From G016756615 sp050958605 (GTDB lineage Bacteria > Pseudomonadota > Alphaproteobacteria > Rhizobiales > Rhizobiaceae), in contig NZ_JBJHDO010000006.1 of assembly GCF_050958605.1 (NCBI RefSeq), forward strand, positions 186,001-250,000: a DNA stretch of 64,000 nucleotides, given 5' to 3'. The number at the start of each line of letters is the position of its first letter. Positions within the stretch are counted from its first letter, which is position 1. A program made the translations under genes and the position numbers. The notes beneath the pieces are model-generated. The model made no database searches. It saw nothing but the letters and a program-made list of their open reading frames with translations, and had not been told where the DNA came from. Of the stretch, positions 33,092 through 42,530 are shown piece by piece.

Positions 33092-33520
33092 TTGACCGAG
33101 TTCACCCCCCTTGCGTCCCTTGTCGGGGGCGCCATGATCGGCCTTTCGGCCGTGCTGCTCATGGCCTGGGAAGGCCGCATTGCCGGGATCAGCGGCATCG
33201 CAGGGCGGCTCCTGCCGCCCTATCGCGACGGTGCGTTTACCTCCCGGCTCGGTTTTGTCGTCGGCTTGATCGCTGCGCCCCTGTTGGTCGCGACGGTCAC
33301 CGGCGGTGAGATCACGCAGACGGTTTCATCCAACATTCCCCTGATGGTCGTGGCCGGCCTCCTCGTCGGGTTCGGCTCCGTCTACGGCAATGGCTGCACC
33401 AGCGGTCACGGCGTCTGCGGCCTTTCGCGCCTTTCGCTGCGATCGTTGGTCGCCACGCTCGTCTTCATGTCCACGGGCTTCGCCACCGTGTTCCTTGTCC
33501 GCCACGCCATCGGAGCTTGA
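33092..33520 (+). CDS. pmpA: YeeE/YedE-family sulfur transport protein, first half (PmpA type), TTG start
   Basis: A 142-residue membrane protein with about four helices. VGFGSVYGNGCTSGHGVCGL is the YeeE/YedE cysteine motif that conducts sulfur-containing ions such as thiosulfate or persulfide. No ATG fits: TTG at 33092-33094 is preceded by GGAAATCC-type Shine-Dalgarno bases at good spacing, while the earlier in-frame ATG lies deep inside bigR. The partner gene pmpB follows after three bases. Together the halves form one transporter. Confidence 0.85.
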   Translation: MTEFTPLASLVGGAMIGLSAVLLMAWEGRIAGISGIAGRLLPPYRDGAFTSRLGFVVGLIAAPLLVATVTGGEITQTVSSNIPLMVVAGLLVGFGSVYGNGCTSGHGVCGLSRLSLRSLVATLVFMSTGFATVFLVRHAIGA

Positions 33521-33523
33521 GGC

Positions 33524-33937
33524 ATGTCGTTCCTGGTCAACCTGCTGCTTGGGCTCCTGTTCGGGATCGGACTGATCGTGTCGGGCATGGCAGATCCCGC
33601 CAAGGTCCAGAACTTCCTCGATCTCTTCGGCACCTGGGATCCCTCGCTCGCCTTTGTCATGGGTGGCGCCGTGCTGGTGGCGTTCATCGGCTACCGAATG
33701 GTGCTAAGACGCGGCAAGCCGATCGTGGGAGCCAAGTTCCATCTGCCTACGAAGGTCGGAATAGACAGTGGCATCATCGTCGGCCCGGCGCTGTTCGGCA
33801 TAGGCTGGGGGCTCGGCGGCTTCTGTCCCGGCCCCGCCCTGACCGCTCTCGGACTTGCCCAGGCTGGAACGCTCGCCTTCGTACCTGCGATGCTGGTCGG
33901 AATGTGGCTGGCAAAGGCGGCGCCAGGCTCACGGTGA
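33524..33937 (+). CDS. pmpB: YeeE/YedE-family sulfur transport protein, second half (PmpB type)
   Basis: A 137-residue membrane protein with about four helices. GIGWGLGGFCPGPALTALG holds the second conserved cysteine of the family, and GIGLIVSGMADPAKVQNFLD is the first. Paired short YeeE/YedE proteins of this type are a fixed part of the BigR regulon and are thought to move sulfur species out of or into the cell; direction is unsettled. It ends the operon. Confidence 0.87.
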   Translation: MSFLVNLLLGLLFGIGLIVSGMADPAKVQNFLDLFGTWDPSLAFVMGGAVLVAFIGYRMVLRRGKPIVGAKFHLPTKVGIDSGIIVGPALFGIGWGLGGFCPGPALTALGLAQAGTLAFVPAMLVGMWLAKAAPGSR

Positions 33938-34004
33938 CGGGATAATCAGCGCAGTACCTCCCTAGATCGCGAGTGAGAAGCGGCAACTGGGCACGGCCGC
34001 GATT

Positions 34005-34202
34005 TCAACTCCTTGCCCGATCGAGAAAAGCATCGAGCTCCTCGAGGCTTTCGTAGCGGACCGGGAGCTCCGCAAAGATGGTATCGTTGATCAGTATCGG
34101 TCCACGAAGAGCAGCTGCCTCCAGTCCCGCAATCGACCAATCTGCCCGGTTCGGGTCGTCGGTCACCAAGTCCAGCAGCACATTGGCGTCGACAAGTGTC
34201 AC
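34005..34202 (-). pseudogene. Truncated VapC-type PIN-domain toxin
   Basis: A 65-residue fragment starting at GTG 34200-34202. It has the first catalytic acid in TLVDANVLLDLVTDDP and the second in FAELPVRYESLEELDAF, then stops at TGA 34005-34007. Intact VapC toxins have about 130 residues and two further acidic residues in the missing C-terminal half, so this RNase is very probably dead. Its start overlaps the antitoxin remnant as GTGA. Confidence 0.7.
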
Positions 34203-34270
34203 GCTTCGCCACGCGTCAAGGCCATCATTGCGTCCTTGCTCAGGCCTTTGACCACCGCGCAAGGACCACA
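34199..34270 (-). pseudogene. C-terminal remnant of an AbrB-family antitoxin
   Basis: The frame ending at TGA 34199-34201 reads GLSKDAMMALTRGEA. This matches the characteristic tail of AbrB-type antitoxins that precede vapC in rhizobia (GLSTDEIMALTRGE in form). The usual swapped-hairpin DNA-binding N-terminal part is not recognisable upstream. With the truncated toxin it makes a decayed toxin-antitoxin module. Confidence 0.5.
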
Positions 34271-34286
34271 GTCGCGCCTGGCCCAA

Positions 34287-34638
34287 CCACCGATCCCAAA
34301 GCTCAACTTGGCATTGCCAGCCGGCCGTGCCATGTTTCCATACGATGTCCAGCCTGAACTTCCGGAGTCATCCTCCGGAAAGGAGGAGTTTTGGCGCCAG
34401 TGACGAATGACACTGCCTGGATTTCATGTGGCGCGGCCGAGGCGCGAACCGCCACTGCGCCGCACGCAGCCACGGCGCAGTCATCTTCGGTCGTCGGCGC
34501 CGGGGTCCGGGCGCATCAAGCCGGGGCGGCATGATCGTCGGCCCATTCCCCAAGATTTCGAGGATAGACGCGGCCAGCTCCGAGCCGCGCGGGGAGCGCA
34601 TTCAACGATAAGACGATAATCGAAGGAGGAAGCAGAGC
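34287..34638. other. Intergenic region before the sugar ABC operon
   Basis: No convincing gene. It carries the leader of the binding-protein gene, with GAAGGAGGAAGCAGAG directly before the ATG at 34639. I could not identify a promoter or operator with confidence. Confidence 0.4.
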
Positions 34639-35952
34639 ATGAAGTTCACAAGGCGTGACGTTCTCCAGACCGCGGCTGGTTTGGCCGCCGCCGGCGCCGT
34701 CGGCGGCCGCTTCGCCGCCGGCCCGGCAATTGCCCAGGAACTCAAATACAAGCCCGAGGAAGGCGCGACCCTGCGCCTGCTGCGCTGGTCGCCCTTCGTG
34801 AAAGGCGACGAAGACCAGTGGCTCGCCAACACCAAGCGTTTCACCGAAGCGACCGGCGTCGAAGTGCGCGTCGACAAGGAGAGCTGGGAGGACATCCGCC
34901 CCAAGGCTGCGGTGGCGGCCAATGTCGGCTCGGGGCCGGATATCATGCTCGTCTGGTTCGACGACCCGCATCAATATCCCGACAAGCTGCTCGACGTGAC
35001 GGAACTCGGCGATCTTCTCGCCGGCAAATATGGCGGCTGGTATGACGGGCCGAAGGATTATGCCAGCAAGGACGGGCGCATGATCGGCCTGCCGCTCGCG
35101 ACGATCGGCAACGCCATCGTCTATCGCGAGAGCTGGGTGAAGGAAGCCGGCTTCTCCGAATTTCCGAAGGACACGGCGAGCTTCCTCGAGCTCTGCAAAG
35201 CGCTGCAGAAGAACGGGCATCCGGCCGGCTTCACCCACGGCCACGGCGTGGGCGACGGCAACAACTACGCCCATTGGCTACTGTGGAGCCACGGCGGCAA
35301 GATGGTCGACGAGAACGGCAAGGTGGCGATCAACAGCCCCGAAACGCTGGCTGCGGTGAACTACGCGATCGAGCTCTACAAGACCTTCATTCCGGGCACG
35401 GAGAGCTGGCTCGACGTCAACAACAACCGCGCCTTCCTCGCCGGCGAACTCTCCGTCATCGCCAACGGCATCTCGGCCTACTATTCGGCGAAGAACGATC
35501 CGAAGCTCGCCGAAATCGCCAAGGATATCCGCACCGCCAGCCTGCCTGTCGGGCCCGTGGGCAAGCCCGTAGAGCTCTATCAGGTGACCAGCGCGGTCAT
35601 CTTCAAGTACACCAAATACCCGAACGCCGCGCAGGCCTATTTGCAGTTCATGTTCGAGCAGCCGCAGATGGCGGAATGGATCACTTCCTCGGCCGGCTAT
35701 TGCTGCCAGACGCTGAAGGCCTATGCCGACAATCCGGTGTGGGGCGCCGATCCCAACAATGCGCCCTATGCGAAGGCATCCGAAACGCTGCGCCCGAACG
35801 GTTATGCCGGCCCGCTCGGCTATGCCTCGGCCGCGACCATGGCCGACTACGTGCTGGTCGACATGTTCGCGAAAGCGGTGACCGGCCAAGCCTCCCCGGA
35901 AGACGCGATCGCCGAGGCGGAGAAGCGGGCGAACCGTTATTATCGGGTTTGA
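34639..35952 (+). CDS. Sugar ABC transporter substrate-binding protein (family 1)
   Basis: A 437-residue periplasmic protein with a twin-arginine-type signal (MKFTRRDVLQTAAGLAAAGA then cleavage near AIAQE). LRLLRWSPFVKGDEDQWLAN opens the mature protein, PDIMLVWFDDPHQYPDKLLD and GHGVGDGNNYAHWLLWSHGG are ligand-lobe blocks, and AQAYLQFMFEQPQMAEWI is the usual C-terminal helix. It should deliver a sugar or oligosaccharide to the two permeases that follow. A strong hairpin lies between it and the first permease gene. Confidence 0.9.
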   Translation: MKFTRRDVLQTAAGLAAAGAVGGRFAAGPAIAQELKYKPEEGATLRLLRWSPFVKGDEDQWLANTKRFTEATGVEVRVDKESWEDIRPKAAVAANVGSGPDIMLVWFDDPHQYPDKLLDVTELGDLLAGKYGGWYDGPKDYASKDGRMIGLPLATIGNAIVYRESWVKEAGFSEFPKDTASFLELCKALQKNGHPAGFTHGHGVGDGNNYAHWLLWSHGGKMVDENGKVAINSPETLAAVNYAIELYKTFIPGTESWLDVNNNRAFLAGELSVIANGISAYYSAKNDPKLAEIAKDIRTASLPVGPVGKPVELYQVTSAVIFKYTKYPNAAQAYLQFMFEQPQMAEWITSSAGYCCQTLKAYADNPVWGADPNNAPYAKASETLRPNGYAGPLGYASAATMADYVLVDMFAKAVTGQASPEDAIAEAEKRANRYYRV

Positions 35953-35959
35953 CATCGAC

Positions 35960-35988
35960 CTCGGCGGCGCGCCCGGCGCGCCGCCGAG
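35960..35988. terminator. Strong stem-loop between binding protein and permease genes
   Basis: CTCGGCGGCGCGC, loop CCG, GCGCGCCGCCGAG: a perfect 13-bp stem, eight bases after the binding-protein stop. No T-run follows, so it is more likely a partial terminator or an RNA 3'-end stabiliser, which would leave more binding-protein mRNA than permease mRNA. Confidence 0.6.
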
Positions 35989-36022
35989 ACATCCCTAAGG
36001 CCAAGAGAAACGGGATGGTTCG

Positions 36023-36970
36023 ATGGTGTCCACCGCCCCTGAATTGACGAGCGCCCATCCGCGCACGTCGTTGCTGTCGCGCATGGCCAACAGTCACAAC
36101 TGGCTGGGCTTCTGGTTCATGCTGCCGGGAGCCGTGCTGCTGCTCCTCTTTCTCACCTACCCGCTGGGACTCGGCGTGTGGCTCGGCTTCACCGACGAAC
36201 GGATCGGCCGGCCCGGCATCTATATCGGGCTGGAGAATTACGAGCTGCTTTGGCAGGACAGCGTGTTCTGGCTCTCGGTTTTCAATACCCTGCTCTATAC
36301 GATCGTCGCCTCGGTGCTGAAATTCGGGCTTGGCCTGTGGCTTGCCCTGATCCTCAACCAGAACCTCCCATTCAAATCCTTCTTCCGCGCCGCCGTGCTC
36401 CTGCCGTGGGTCGTGCCGACCGTGCTCTCGGCCATAGCCTTCTGGTGGATCTACGACGCCCAGTTCTCGATCATCTCCTGGGCGCTCCGGGAACTCGGCC
36501 TGATCGAGGGACGCATCAACTTCCTCGGCGATCCCACGAATGCGCGCGCCTCCGTGATCGCCGCCAATGTCTGGCGCGGCATCCCCTTCGTCGCGATCAC
36601 CCTGTTGGCCGGGCTGCAGACCATTTCGCCCTCGCTCTACGAAGCTGCGACGCTGGATGGAGCGAATCGCTGGCAGCTCTTTCGCCATGTCACGCTGCCT
36701 CTCCTTACGCCGATCATCGCCATCGTCATGACCTTCTCGGTGCTGTTCACCTTCACCGACTTCCAGCTCATCTACGTGCTGACGCGCGGCGGGCCGGTGA
36801 ATGCCACCCATCTGATGGCGACGCTCTCCTTCCAGCGCGGCATCTCCGGCGGCCAGCTCGGCGAAGGCGCGGCGATCGCCGTGGCGATGATCCCGTTCCT
36901 GCTGGCGGCCATCCTGTTCAGTTATTTCGGCCTGCAGCGCCGGCGCTGGCAGCAGGGAGGACGAGATTGA
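36023..36970 (+). CDS. Sugar ABC transporter permease (MalF/UgpA type)
   Basis: A 315-residue permease with six helices. NWLGFWFMLPGAVLLLLFL is the first helix, and the EAA loop reads YEAATLDGANRWQLFRHVTL, which contacts the ATPase. FTDFQLIYVLTRGGPVNATH is a strong family signature. It starts 70 bases after the binding-protein stop, just past the stem-loop. Confidence 0.92.
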   Translation: MVSTAPELTSAHPRTSLLSRMANSHNWLGFWFMLPGAVLLLLFLTYPLGLGVWLGFTDERIGRPGIYIGLENYELLWQDSVFWLSVFNTLLYTIVASVLKFGLGLWLALILNQNLPFKSFFRAAVLLPWVVPTVLSAIAFWWIYDAQFSIISWALRELGLIEGRINFLGDPTNARASVIAANVWRGIPFVAITLLAGLQTISPSLYEAATLDGANRWQLFRHVTLPLLTPIIAIVMTFSVLFTFTDFQLIYVLTRGGPVNATHLMATLSFQRGISGGQLGEGAAIAVAMIPFLLAAILFSYFGLQRRRWQQGGRD

Positions 36971-36998
36971 TGAGTGCATCGGACGGGAAGGGTTTCCC

Positions 36999-37886
36999 AT
37001 GGCAGTGACGACCACCTCCAAGCGCGGCGACGAAGGCGGGATGAATTATCTCCAAAGCCTGCCGCGACGTGTCGTCACCATCTACATCCCGCTCGCCATC
37101 TTCGTCATCGTGCTTCTCTTCCCCTTCTACTGGATGACGATCACGGCGCTGAAGCCGAACGAGGAGATGACGGACTACAACAATTACAGCCCCCTCTGGG
37201 TCGTCCGGCCGACGCTCCAGCACATACGCTATCTCCTGTTCGAAACCTCCTATCCGGGCTGGCTTCTCAATACGATCATCATCTCGGTGGCCGCCACCTT
37301 CCTGTCGCTCATAGCCTCGGTGCTGGCTGCCTATGCGATCGAGCGCCTCCGCTTCAACGGCTCGCGGTCGATCGGGCTGGCGATCTTTCTCGCCTATCTG
37401 GTGCCGCCGTCGATCCTCTTCATCCCGCTCGCCGTGATGGTGTTCAATCTCGGGCTTTACGACACGCGTTTCGCGCTGATCCTCACCTATCCGACCTTCC
37501 TTATCCCGTTCTGCACCTGGCTGCTGATGGGTTATTTCCGCTCGATCCCCTTCGAGCTCGAGGAATGCGCCCTGATCGACGGGGCTACCCGCTGGCAGAT
37601 CCTGACCAAGATCGTGCTGCCGCTTTCGGTGCCGGGTCTCATCTCGGCCGGCATCTTCGCCTTCACGCTGTCCTGGAACGAGTTCATCTACGCGCTGACC
37701 TTTATCCAATCGTCGGAGAACAAGACGGTGCCTGTCGGCGTGCTGACAGAACTCGTCCGTTCGGATGTCTATGAATGGGGAGCATTGATGGCAGGAGCGC
37801 TGATCGGCTCGCTGCCGGTGGTGATCCTCTACTCGTTCTTCGTCGAGTACTACGTCTCGTCCCTCACCGGCGCGGTGAAGGAGTGA
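36999..37886 (+). CDS. Sugar ABC transporter permease (MalG/UgpE type)
   Basis: A 295-residue permease with six helices, partner of the preceding gene. The EAA loop is LEECALIDGATRWQILTKIV, and SWNEFIYALTFIQSSENKTV is the family signature near the C-terminus. PFYWMTITALKPNEEM is the usual start of the periplasmic loop. No ATPase gene follows: the next 196 bases are non-coding, so the importer must borrow an ATPase encoded elsewhere. Confidence 0.92.
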   Translation: MAVTTTSKRGDEGGMNYLQSLPRRVVTIYIPLAIFVIVLLFPFYWMTITALKPNEEMTDYNNYSPLWVVRPTLQHIRYLLFETSYPGWLLNTIIISVAATFLSLIASVLAAYAIERLRFNGSRSIGLAIFLAYLVPPSILFIPLAVMVFNLGLYDTRFALILTYPTFLIPFCTWLLMGYFRSIPFELEECALIDGATRWQILTKIVLPLSVPGLISAGIFAFTLSWNEFIYALTFIQSSENKTVPVGVLTELVRSDVYEWGALMAGALIGSLPVVILYSFFVEYYVSSLTGAVKE

Positions 37887-37988
37887 TTGTCAAGCGGCCG
37901 AAACCATCGGCATTTGGAGCCGCGACCGCGCGCCGCACCCGTCGGCGCAAAAGCCAAGCGGCTGGATAAGGCCGCCCCGCGCTTGAGG

Positions 37989-38016
37989 TGATCTGGATGT
38001 GTCGACATCCAGATCA
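37989..38016. terminator. Stem-loop between convergent operons
   Basis: TGATCTGGATGT, loop GTCG, ACATCCAGATCA: a perfect 12-bp stem between the plus-strand ABC operon and the minus-strand RND operon. There is no T-run, but the position between convergent genes supports a bidirectional terminator. Confidence 0.5.
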
Positions 38017-38082
38017 GCGATAGAAATAGATCGGGGCCCGAGCGGAGAAACGAAACCGCGCCCGCCCGAGCCCCACCCCCGC

Positions 38083-41000
38083 CTATTCCGCGGGAAGCGG
38101 ACGTGCTTCGCCGGAATCACCCTTCGTTTCCTCGCTCCTGCGGCGTCCAAACGGGTCCATCACGAAGACGAAGAAGACGGGCACGAAGAGCACGGCGAGC
38201 ACGGTCGCGGAGATCATTCCGCCGAGCACACCCGTGCCGATGGCGTTCTGGCTGGCCGCGCTGGCCCCGGTTGCGACCGCCAGTGGCACCACGCCCAAGG
38301 TGAAGGCGAGGGAAGTCATGATGATCGGGCGGAAGCGCATCCGCGCCGCCTGAACGGTGGCGTCGAACAACGACATGCCTTGCGCCCGGAGGTCCTTCGC
38401 GAACTCGATGATGAGGATCGCGTTCTTGGCGGACAGCCCGACGATGGCGATAAGGCCGACCTTGAAGTAGACGTCGTCCGGCATCTCGCGGATCATCACC
38501 GCAAGAACCGCCCCGATGACGCCGAGCGGCACGACCAGCATGACCGAAAGCGGAATCGACCAACTCTCGTAGAGTGCTGCGAGCAGCAGGAACACGAACA
38601 GGATGCTGAGCGCGAAGAGCAGCGGCGCCTGCGATCCGGACTGGATCTCCTGCAGCGACTGCCCTGTCCATTCGAAGCCGAAGCCCGCCGGCAAGGTCCT
38701 GGCGATGCGCTCCATCTCGAGAATGGCGTCGCCCGTCGAGAAGCCGGGGGCCGCCTGGCCGCTGATACGCAGGGAGGGATAGCCGTTGTAGCCCGTCACC
38801 TGGGTGGGGCCCTTGATCCACTCGATGCTGGCGAAAGCCGACATCGGAACCATGCCGCCGCTGGCATTGCGGACCCGCAGCTCGAGTAGCTCCTCAGTCC
38901 GCATGCGCGAACCAGTGTCGGCCTGGATGGTCACGCGCTGCATGCGCCCGGCATTCGGGAAATCGTTCGCATAGACCGAGCCGAGATTGGCGGTGATCGT
39001 CGCATTGATATCGGCAAAGGCGACGCCAAAGGTATTTGCCTTCTCGCGATCGATGACGAGATTGACCTGCGCCGCGTCGGGAAGACCAGCCACGCGCATG
39101 CCGACGAGGATAGGCGACTTGGCGGCCTCTTCGAAGAGCTGATCCTTGGCCGCTGTCAGCTCGGCCTGCCCGCGACCGGACCTGTCCTGCAGTCGGAACT
39201 CGAAGCCGCTCGCCGTGCCGAGACCGGAGATCGGGGGCGGCGACAGGGCGAACATCTGCGCATCCTTGATCTGGCTGAACTTGCCGTTGAGGCGTGCCGC
39301 AAGTGCTTGCGCGGAATCCTCCGGCCCGCGCTCCGACCAGTCCTTGAGCGTTACGAAGGACAAGCCCGCATTCTGGCCAGATCCGGAGAAGCTGAAGCCC
39401 CTGAGCGCGACGACGTTCTGCACGGCAGGTTCCTCGGCGAGGATGGCCTCCATCTTCTCGATAACGGCAGATGTTCGGTTGGCGCTGGCCTCGGCGGGCG
39501 CCTGGATGTCGACGAGGATGAATCCCTGATCCTCGTTCGGCAGGAAGGAGGAGGGAAGCTGCAAATAGGCCCAGCCGAGCCCGGCGAGCAATGCGAGATA
39601 GACGATCATGAACCGACCGGCGCGGCGCGCCACGCCGCCGACCAGGCCGCTGTAACCGCGCGTCGCGCTGTTGAAGCCACGGTTGAACCAGCCGAAGAAC
39701 CCTTTCCTTACGTGATGCCCGTGCTTGATGGGCTTCAGGAAGGTTGCGCAGAGCGCCGGCGTCAGCGTCAGCGCGAGAAAGCCCGAGAACAGGATCGACA
39801 CGACCATGGTCAAGCTGAATTGCCTGTAGATCACGCCGACCGCGCCCGGAAAGAAGGCCATCGGCACGAAAACCGCCGTCAGCACCAGCGTGATGCCGAT
39901 GATCGCTCCGGTGATCTGGCTCATCGCCTTGCGGGTCGCTTCGCGCGGGCCAAGCCCCTCCTCGGCCATGATGCGCTCGACATTCTCCACCACCACGATG
40001 GCGTCGTCGACGAGAATGCCGATCGCCAGCACCATGGCGAACATGGTGAGCACGTTGATGGAGAAGCCCGAGGCGAGCATCACGGCGCAGGTGCCGAACA
40101 AGGCGACGGGCACGACCAGCGTCGGGATGACCGTGTAGCGGAAATTCTGCAGGAACAGGAACATCACGGCGAAGACGAGCACCATCGCCTCGATCAGCGT
40201 GTGAAACACCTTCTCGATGGAAACCTTGACGAAGGGCGAGGTATCGTAGGGGATCTGGTATTCGATCCCTGGCGGGAAGAACTGGGCAAGCTCGGTCATC
40301 TTGGCCCGGACCGCCGTCGACGTCGCCATGGCGTTGGCCGTGGGCGTAAGCTGCACGCCGATCGCCGCGCTCGGCTGGCCATCGAGCCGGCTTGCGAAAT
40401 TATAGCTCTCGCCGCCGATCTCGACCCGCGCGACGTCGCGCAGCCGCACCAGCGAACCGTCAGGATTGGCCCGCAGCACGATCGAACCGAATTCTTCGGG
40501 CGAACGTAGTTGCCCCCGCACCAGAACGGTGGCGCTGATCTGGTTCTCTGCCGGGCTGGGCTCCGCGCCGATGCGGCCGGCCGCAACCTGGGCATTCTGC
40601 GCGCGGATCGCGGCGAGCACGTCGCTTGCGGTCAGCTTCAGCCCCAGCATCTTGTCCGGGTCCATCCAGATCCGCATGGAACGAGGCGAAGCGAAGAGCT
40701 GCGCGGTGCCGACACCGTCGATACGCCGGATTTCACTAAGGACGTTACGGTTGAGATAGTCGCCGAGGCCCACCGCGTCGACCGAGCCGTCCGGCGAGCG
40801 TACGGCTATCATCAGGAGGAAGCCGGAGCTGGACTGCTCGATGCGGATGCCCTGCTGCGTCACCGATTGCGGCAAGCGCGGCTCGACGCGGCGAACCCTG
40901 TTCTGAACCTCGACGGCCGCATCGCCGACATTGGTGCCAGGAGCGAAGGTGACGGTGATGGAGACGCGGCCGGAAGCATCCGACGTCGATTCGAAATAGA

Positions 41001-41226
41001 TGAGACCGGGCGCGCCGTTGAGTTCGTCCTCGATCGGGCGCGTCACGCTCTGATAGATCTCTTCCGGCGAAGCACCGGTATAGTTGGTGCTGATCGAAAC
41101 CTGGGGCGGCGCGACGTTCGGATATTGCGCGACCGGCAGCATGGGTATGGCGATCACACCCGCCAGAATGATGAAGATCGCGACCACCCAGGCAAAGACC
41201 GGACGGTCGATGAAAAAATGCGGCAT
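38083..41226 (-). CDS. RND-family multidrug efflux permease (HAE1, AcrB/MexB/BepE type)
   Basis: A 1047-residue inner-membrane proton antiporter. MPHFFIDRPVFAWVVAIF is the N-terminal signature. AIGILVDDAIVVVENVER in helix 4 holds the paired proton-relay aspartates, and PEEIYQSVTRPIEDELNG lies in the porter domain. The ATG at 41224-41226 is preferred to an upstream TTG because AGGA lies eight bases before it. The adaptor gene is upstream; no outer-membrane TolC-type gene is adjacent, so the pump must use one encoded elsewhere. Confidence 0.94.
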   Translation of the reverse strand: MPHFFIDRPVFAWVVAIFIILAGVIAIPMLPVAQYPNVAPPQVSISTNYTGASPEEIYQSVTRPIEDELNGAPGLIYFESTSDASGRVSITVTFAPGTNVGDAAVEVQNRVRRVEPRLPQSVTQQGIRIEQSSSGFLLMIAVRSPDGSVDAVGLGDYLNRNVLSEIRRIDGVGTAQLFASPRSMRIWMDPDKMLGLKLTASDVLAAIRAQNAQVAAGRIGAEPSPAENQISATVLVRGQLRSPEEFGSIVLRANPDGSLVRLRDVARVEIGGESYNFASRLDGQPSAAIGVQLTPTANAMATSTAVRAKMTELAQFFPPGIEYQIPYDTSPFVKVSIEKVFHTLIEAMVLVFAVMFLFLQNFRYTVIPTLVVPVALFGTCAVMLASGFSINVLTMFAMVLAIGILVDDAIVVVENVERIMAEEGLGPREATRKAMSQITGAIIGITLVLTAVFVPMAFFPGAVGVIYRQFSLTMVVSILFSGFLALTLTPALCATFLKPIKHGHHVRKGFFGWFNRGFNSATRGYSGLVGGVARRAGRFMIVYLALLAGLGWAYLQLPSSFLPNEDQGFILVDIQAPAEASANRTSAVIEKMEAILAEEPAVQNVVALRGFSFSGSGQNAGLSFVTLKDWSERGPEDSAQALAARLNGKFSQIKDAQMFALSPPPISGLGTASGFEFRLQDRSGRGQAELTAAKDQLFEEAAKSPILVGMRVAGLPDAAQVNLVIDREKANTFGVAFADINATITANLGSVYANDFPNAGRMQRVTIQADTGSRMRTEELLELRVRNASGGMVPMSAFASIEWIKGPTQVTGYNGYPSLRISGQAAPGFSTGDAILEMERIARTLPAGFGFEWTGQSLQEIQSGSQAPLLFALSILFVFLLLAALYESWSIPLSVMLVVPLGVIGAVLAVMIREMPDDVYFKVGLIAIVGLSAKNAILIIEFAKDLRAQGMSLFDATVQAARMRFRPIIMTSLAFTLGVVPLAVATGASAASQNAIGTGVLGGMISATVLAVLFVPVFFVFVMDPFGRRRSEETKGDSGEARPLPAE

Positions 41227-41357
41227 GAACAAGGTCCTTTTCGACGACCCCGCCGAATGCCCGCGGCGAGGTTACGAATGCATCGGCTTGAAGGCTGGAA
41301 CGACTCCCGAGCGCGACGCTCAAAAGGTTGAAGCGGCTCCTCCCGCTCGACCGCAAT

Positions 41358-42530
41358 CTATCGAGTGGCCGTCCCCTCAGCCTCACGTGCTGCCGTCTTC
41401 CATTCCGCCGGCGCCACTTCCGCCCCAGGCTTGATCTTCTGGAAGCCTTCGACGACCACCCGATCGCCCGAAGCGAGGCCGCCCGCGATGACGAAACGGT
41501 TGCCTAGGCTACGGTCCACCTGCACCTCGCGCGACACCACCACGTTCTTCGTGTCGACGACATAGACCAGGGCCTTGCCGCCGGAGTCACGCTGCACGGC
41601 CTGCTGGGGAACGGCGACCGCGTTCTGCTGGATGCCCTGCTCGACAAGCACGCGCACATACATTCCTGGAAGCAGGTCGCCATTCGGATTCGGGAATTCG
41701 CCACGCAACGTCACCTGGCCGGTCGTCTCGTCGACCGCAGCCTCGGAGAAGAGCAACTTGCCGGGATGGGCATAGTCGCTGTCGTCGTCCAGCTTCATCT
41801 TGACCGGTGCCGAGGCCTGACTGGCAAGCGAACCGGCCTGATAGGCATGGCGCAAGCGGAGAAGCTCGTTTGCCGACTGGGTGAAGTCTGCATAGACGGG
41901 ATCGAGCTGCTGGATCGTAGCTAGGCTTTCCGCCCCGTTTGCGCTGACCAGCGCACCTTCCGTGACGATCGCGCGGCCGATCCTTCCGTCGATCGGCGCC
42001 CGCACTTCGGAATAGTCGAGATTGAGCTGGGCTTCGGCAAGATTGGCTTCGGCCAAGGCGACATCGGCATCGGCCTGCGCAAGCGCTGCCACCGCATTGT
42101 CGAGCTGCTGGACCGAGGCGATGTTGCGCTGCTTGAGCTCCTGCTGCCGGTCTGCCTGCTGGCGTGCCTGCAACTGCGTTGCCTTGGCGCGCTGCAAAGT
42201 GGCCTCGGCGCTGGCCACACGCACCCGGAAGGGCTCAGGATCGATGCGGTAAAGCACGTCGCCCGCCTTGACCATGCTGCCTTGCTCGAAGACGCGCTCG
42301 ACGATGATGCCGGAAACGCGCGGACGCACCTCCGCTATACGGGTCGGCGCGATGCGGCCGGGCAACTCGTTCATGACCGGAAGGCTTTCCGGCACGACGG
42401 TCACCACGCTCACGCCGGCAGGCGGAGGCGCCGCTGCCGCAGCCTTGTTGTCGGCTTCGCTCGGGGTGCAAGCTGCCAAAACAGGAAGAAGAAGAAGTAT
42501 CGCTATGCCGGAATTTTTCAGGGAGCGCAT
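41358..42530 (-). CDS. RND efflux periplasmic adaptor (membrane fusion protein)
   Basis: A 390-residue lipoprotein-like adaptor with signal peptide and lipobox LPVLAAC near residue 21. VRPRVSGIIVERVFEQGSMV is the lipoyl half-motif, followed by a coiled-coil hairpin (QRAKATQLQARQQADRQQEL region) and YSEVRAPIDGRIGRAIVTEG. It bridges the RND permease and an outer-membrane channel. The start overlaps the TetR gene by 13 bases. C-terminal GDRVVVEGFQKIKPG is typical of the family. Confidence 0.92.
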   Translation of the reverse strand: MRSLKNSGIAILLLLPVLAACTPSEADNKAAAAAPPPAGVSVVTVVPESLPVMNELPGRIAPTRIAEVRPRVSGIIVERVFEQGSMVKAGDVLYRIDPEPFRVRVASAEATLQRAKATQLQARQQADRQQELKQRNIASVQQLDNAVAALAQADADVALAEANLAEAQLNLDYSEVRAPIDGRIGRAIVTEGALVSANGAESLATIQQLDPVYADFTQSANELLRLRHAYQAGSLASQASAPVKMKLDDDSDYAHPGKLLFSEAAVDETTGQVTLRGEFPNPNGDLLPGMYVRVLVEQGIQQNAVAVPQQAVQRDSGGKALVYVVDTKNVVVSREVQVDRSLGNRFVIAGGLASGDRVVVEGFQKIKPGAEVAPAEWKTAAREAEGTATR

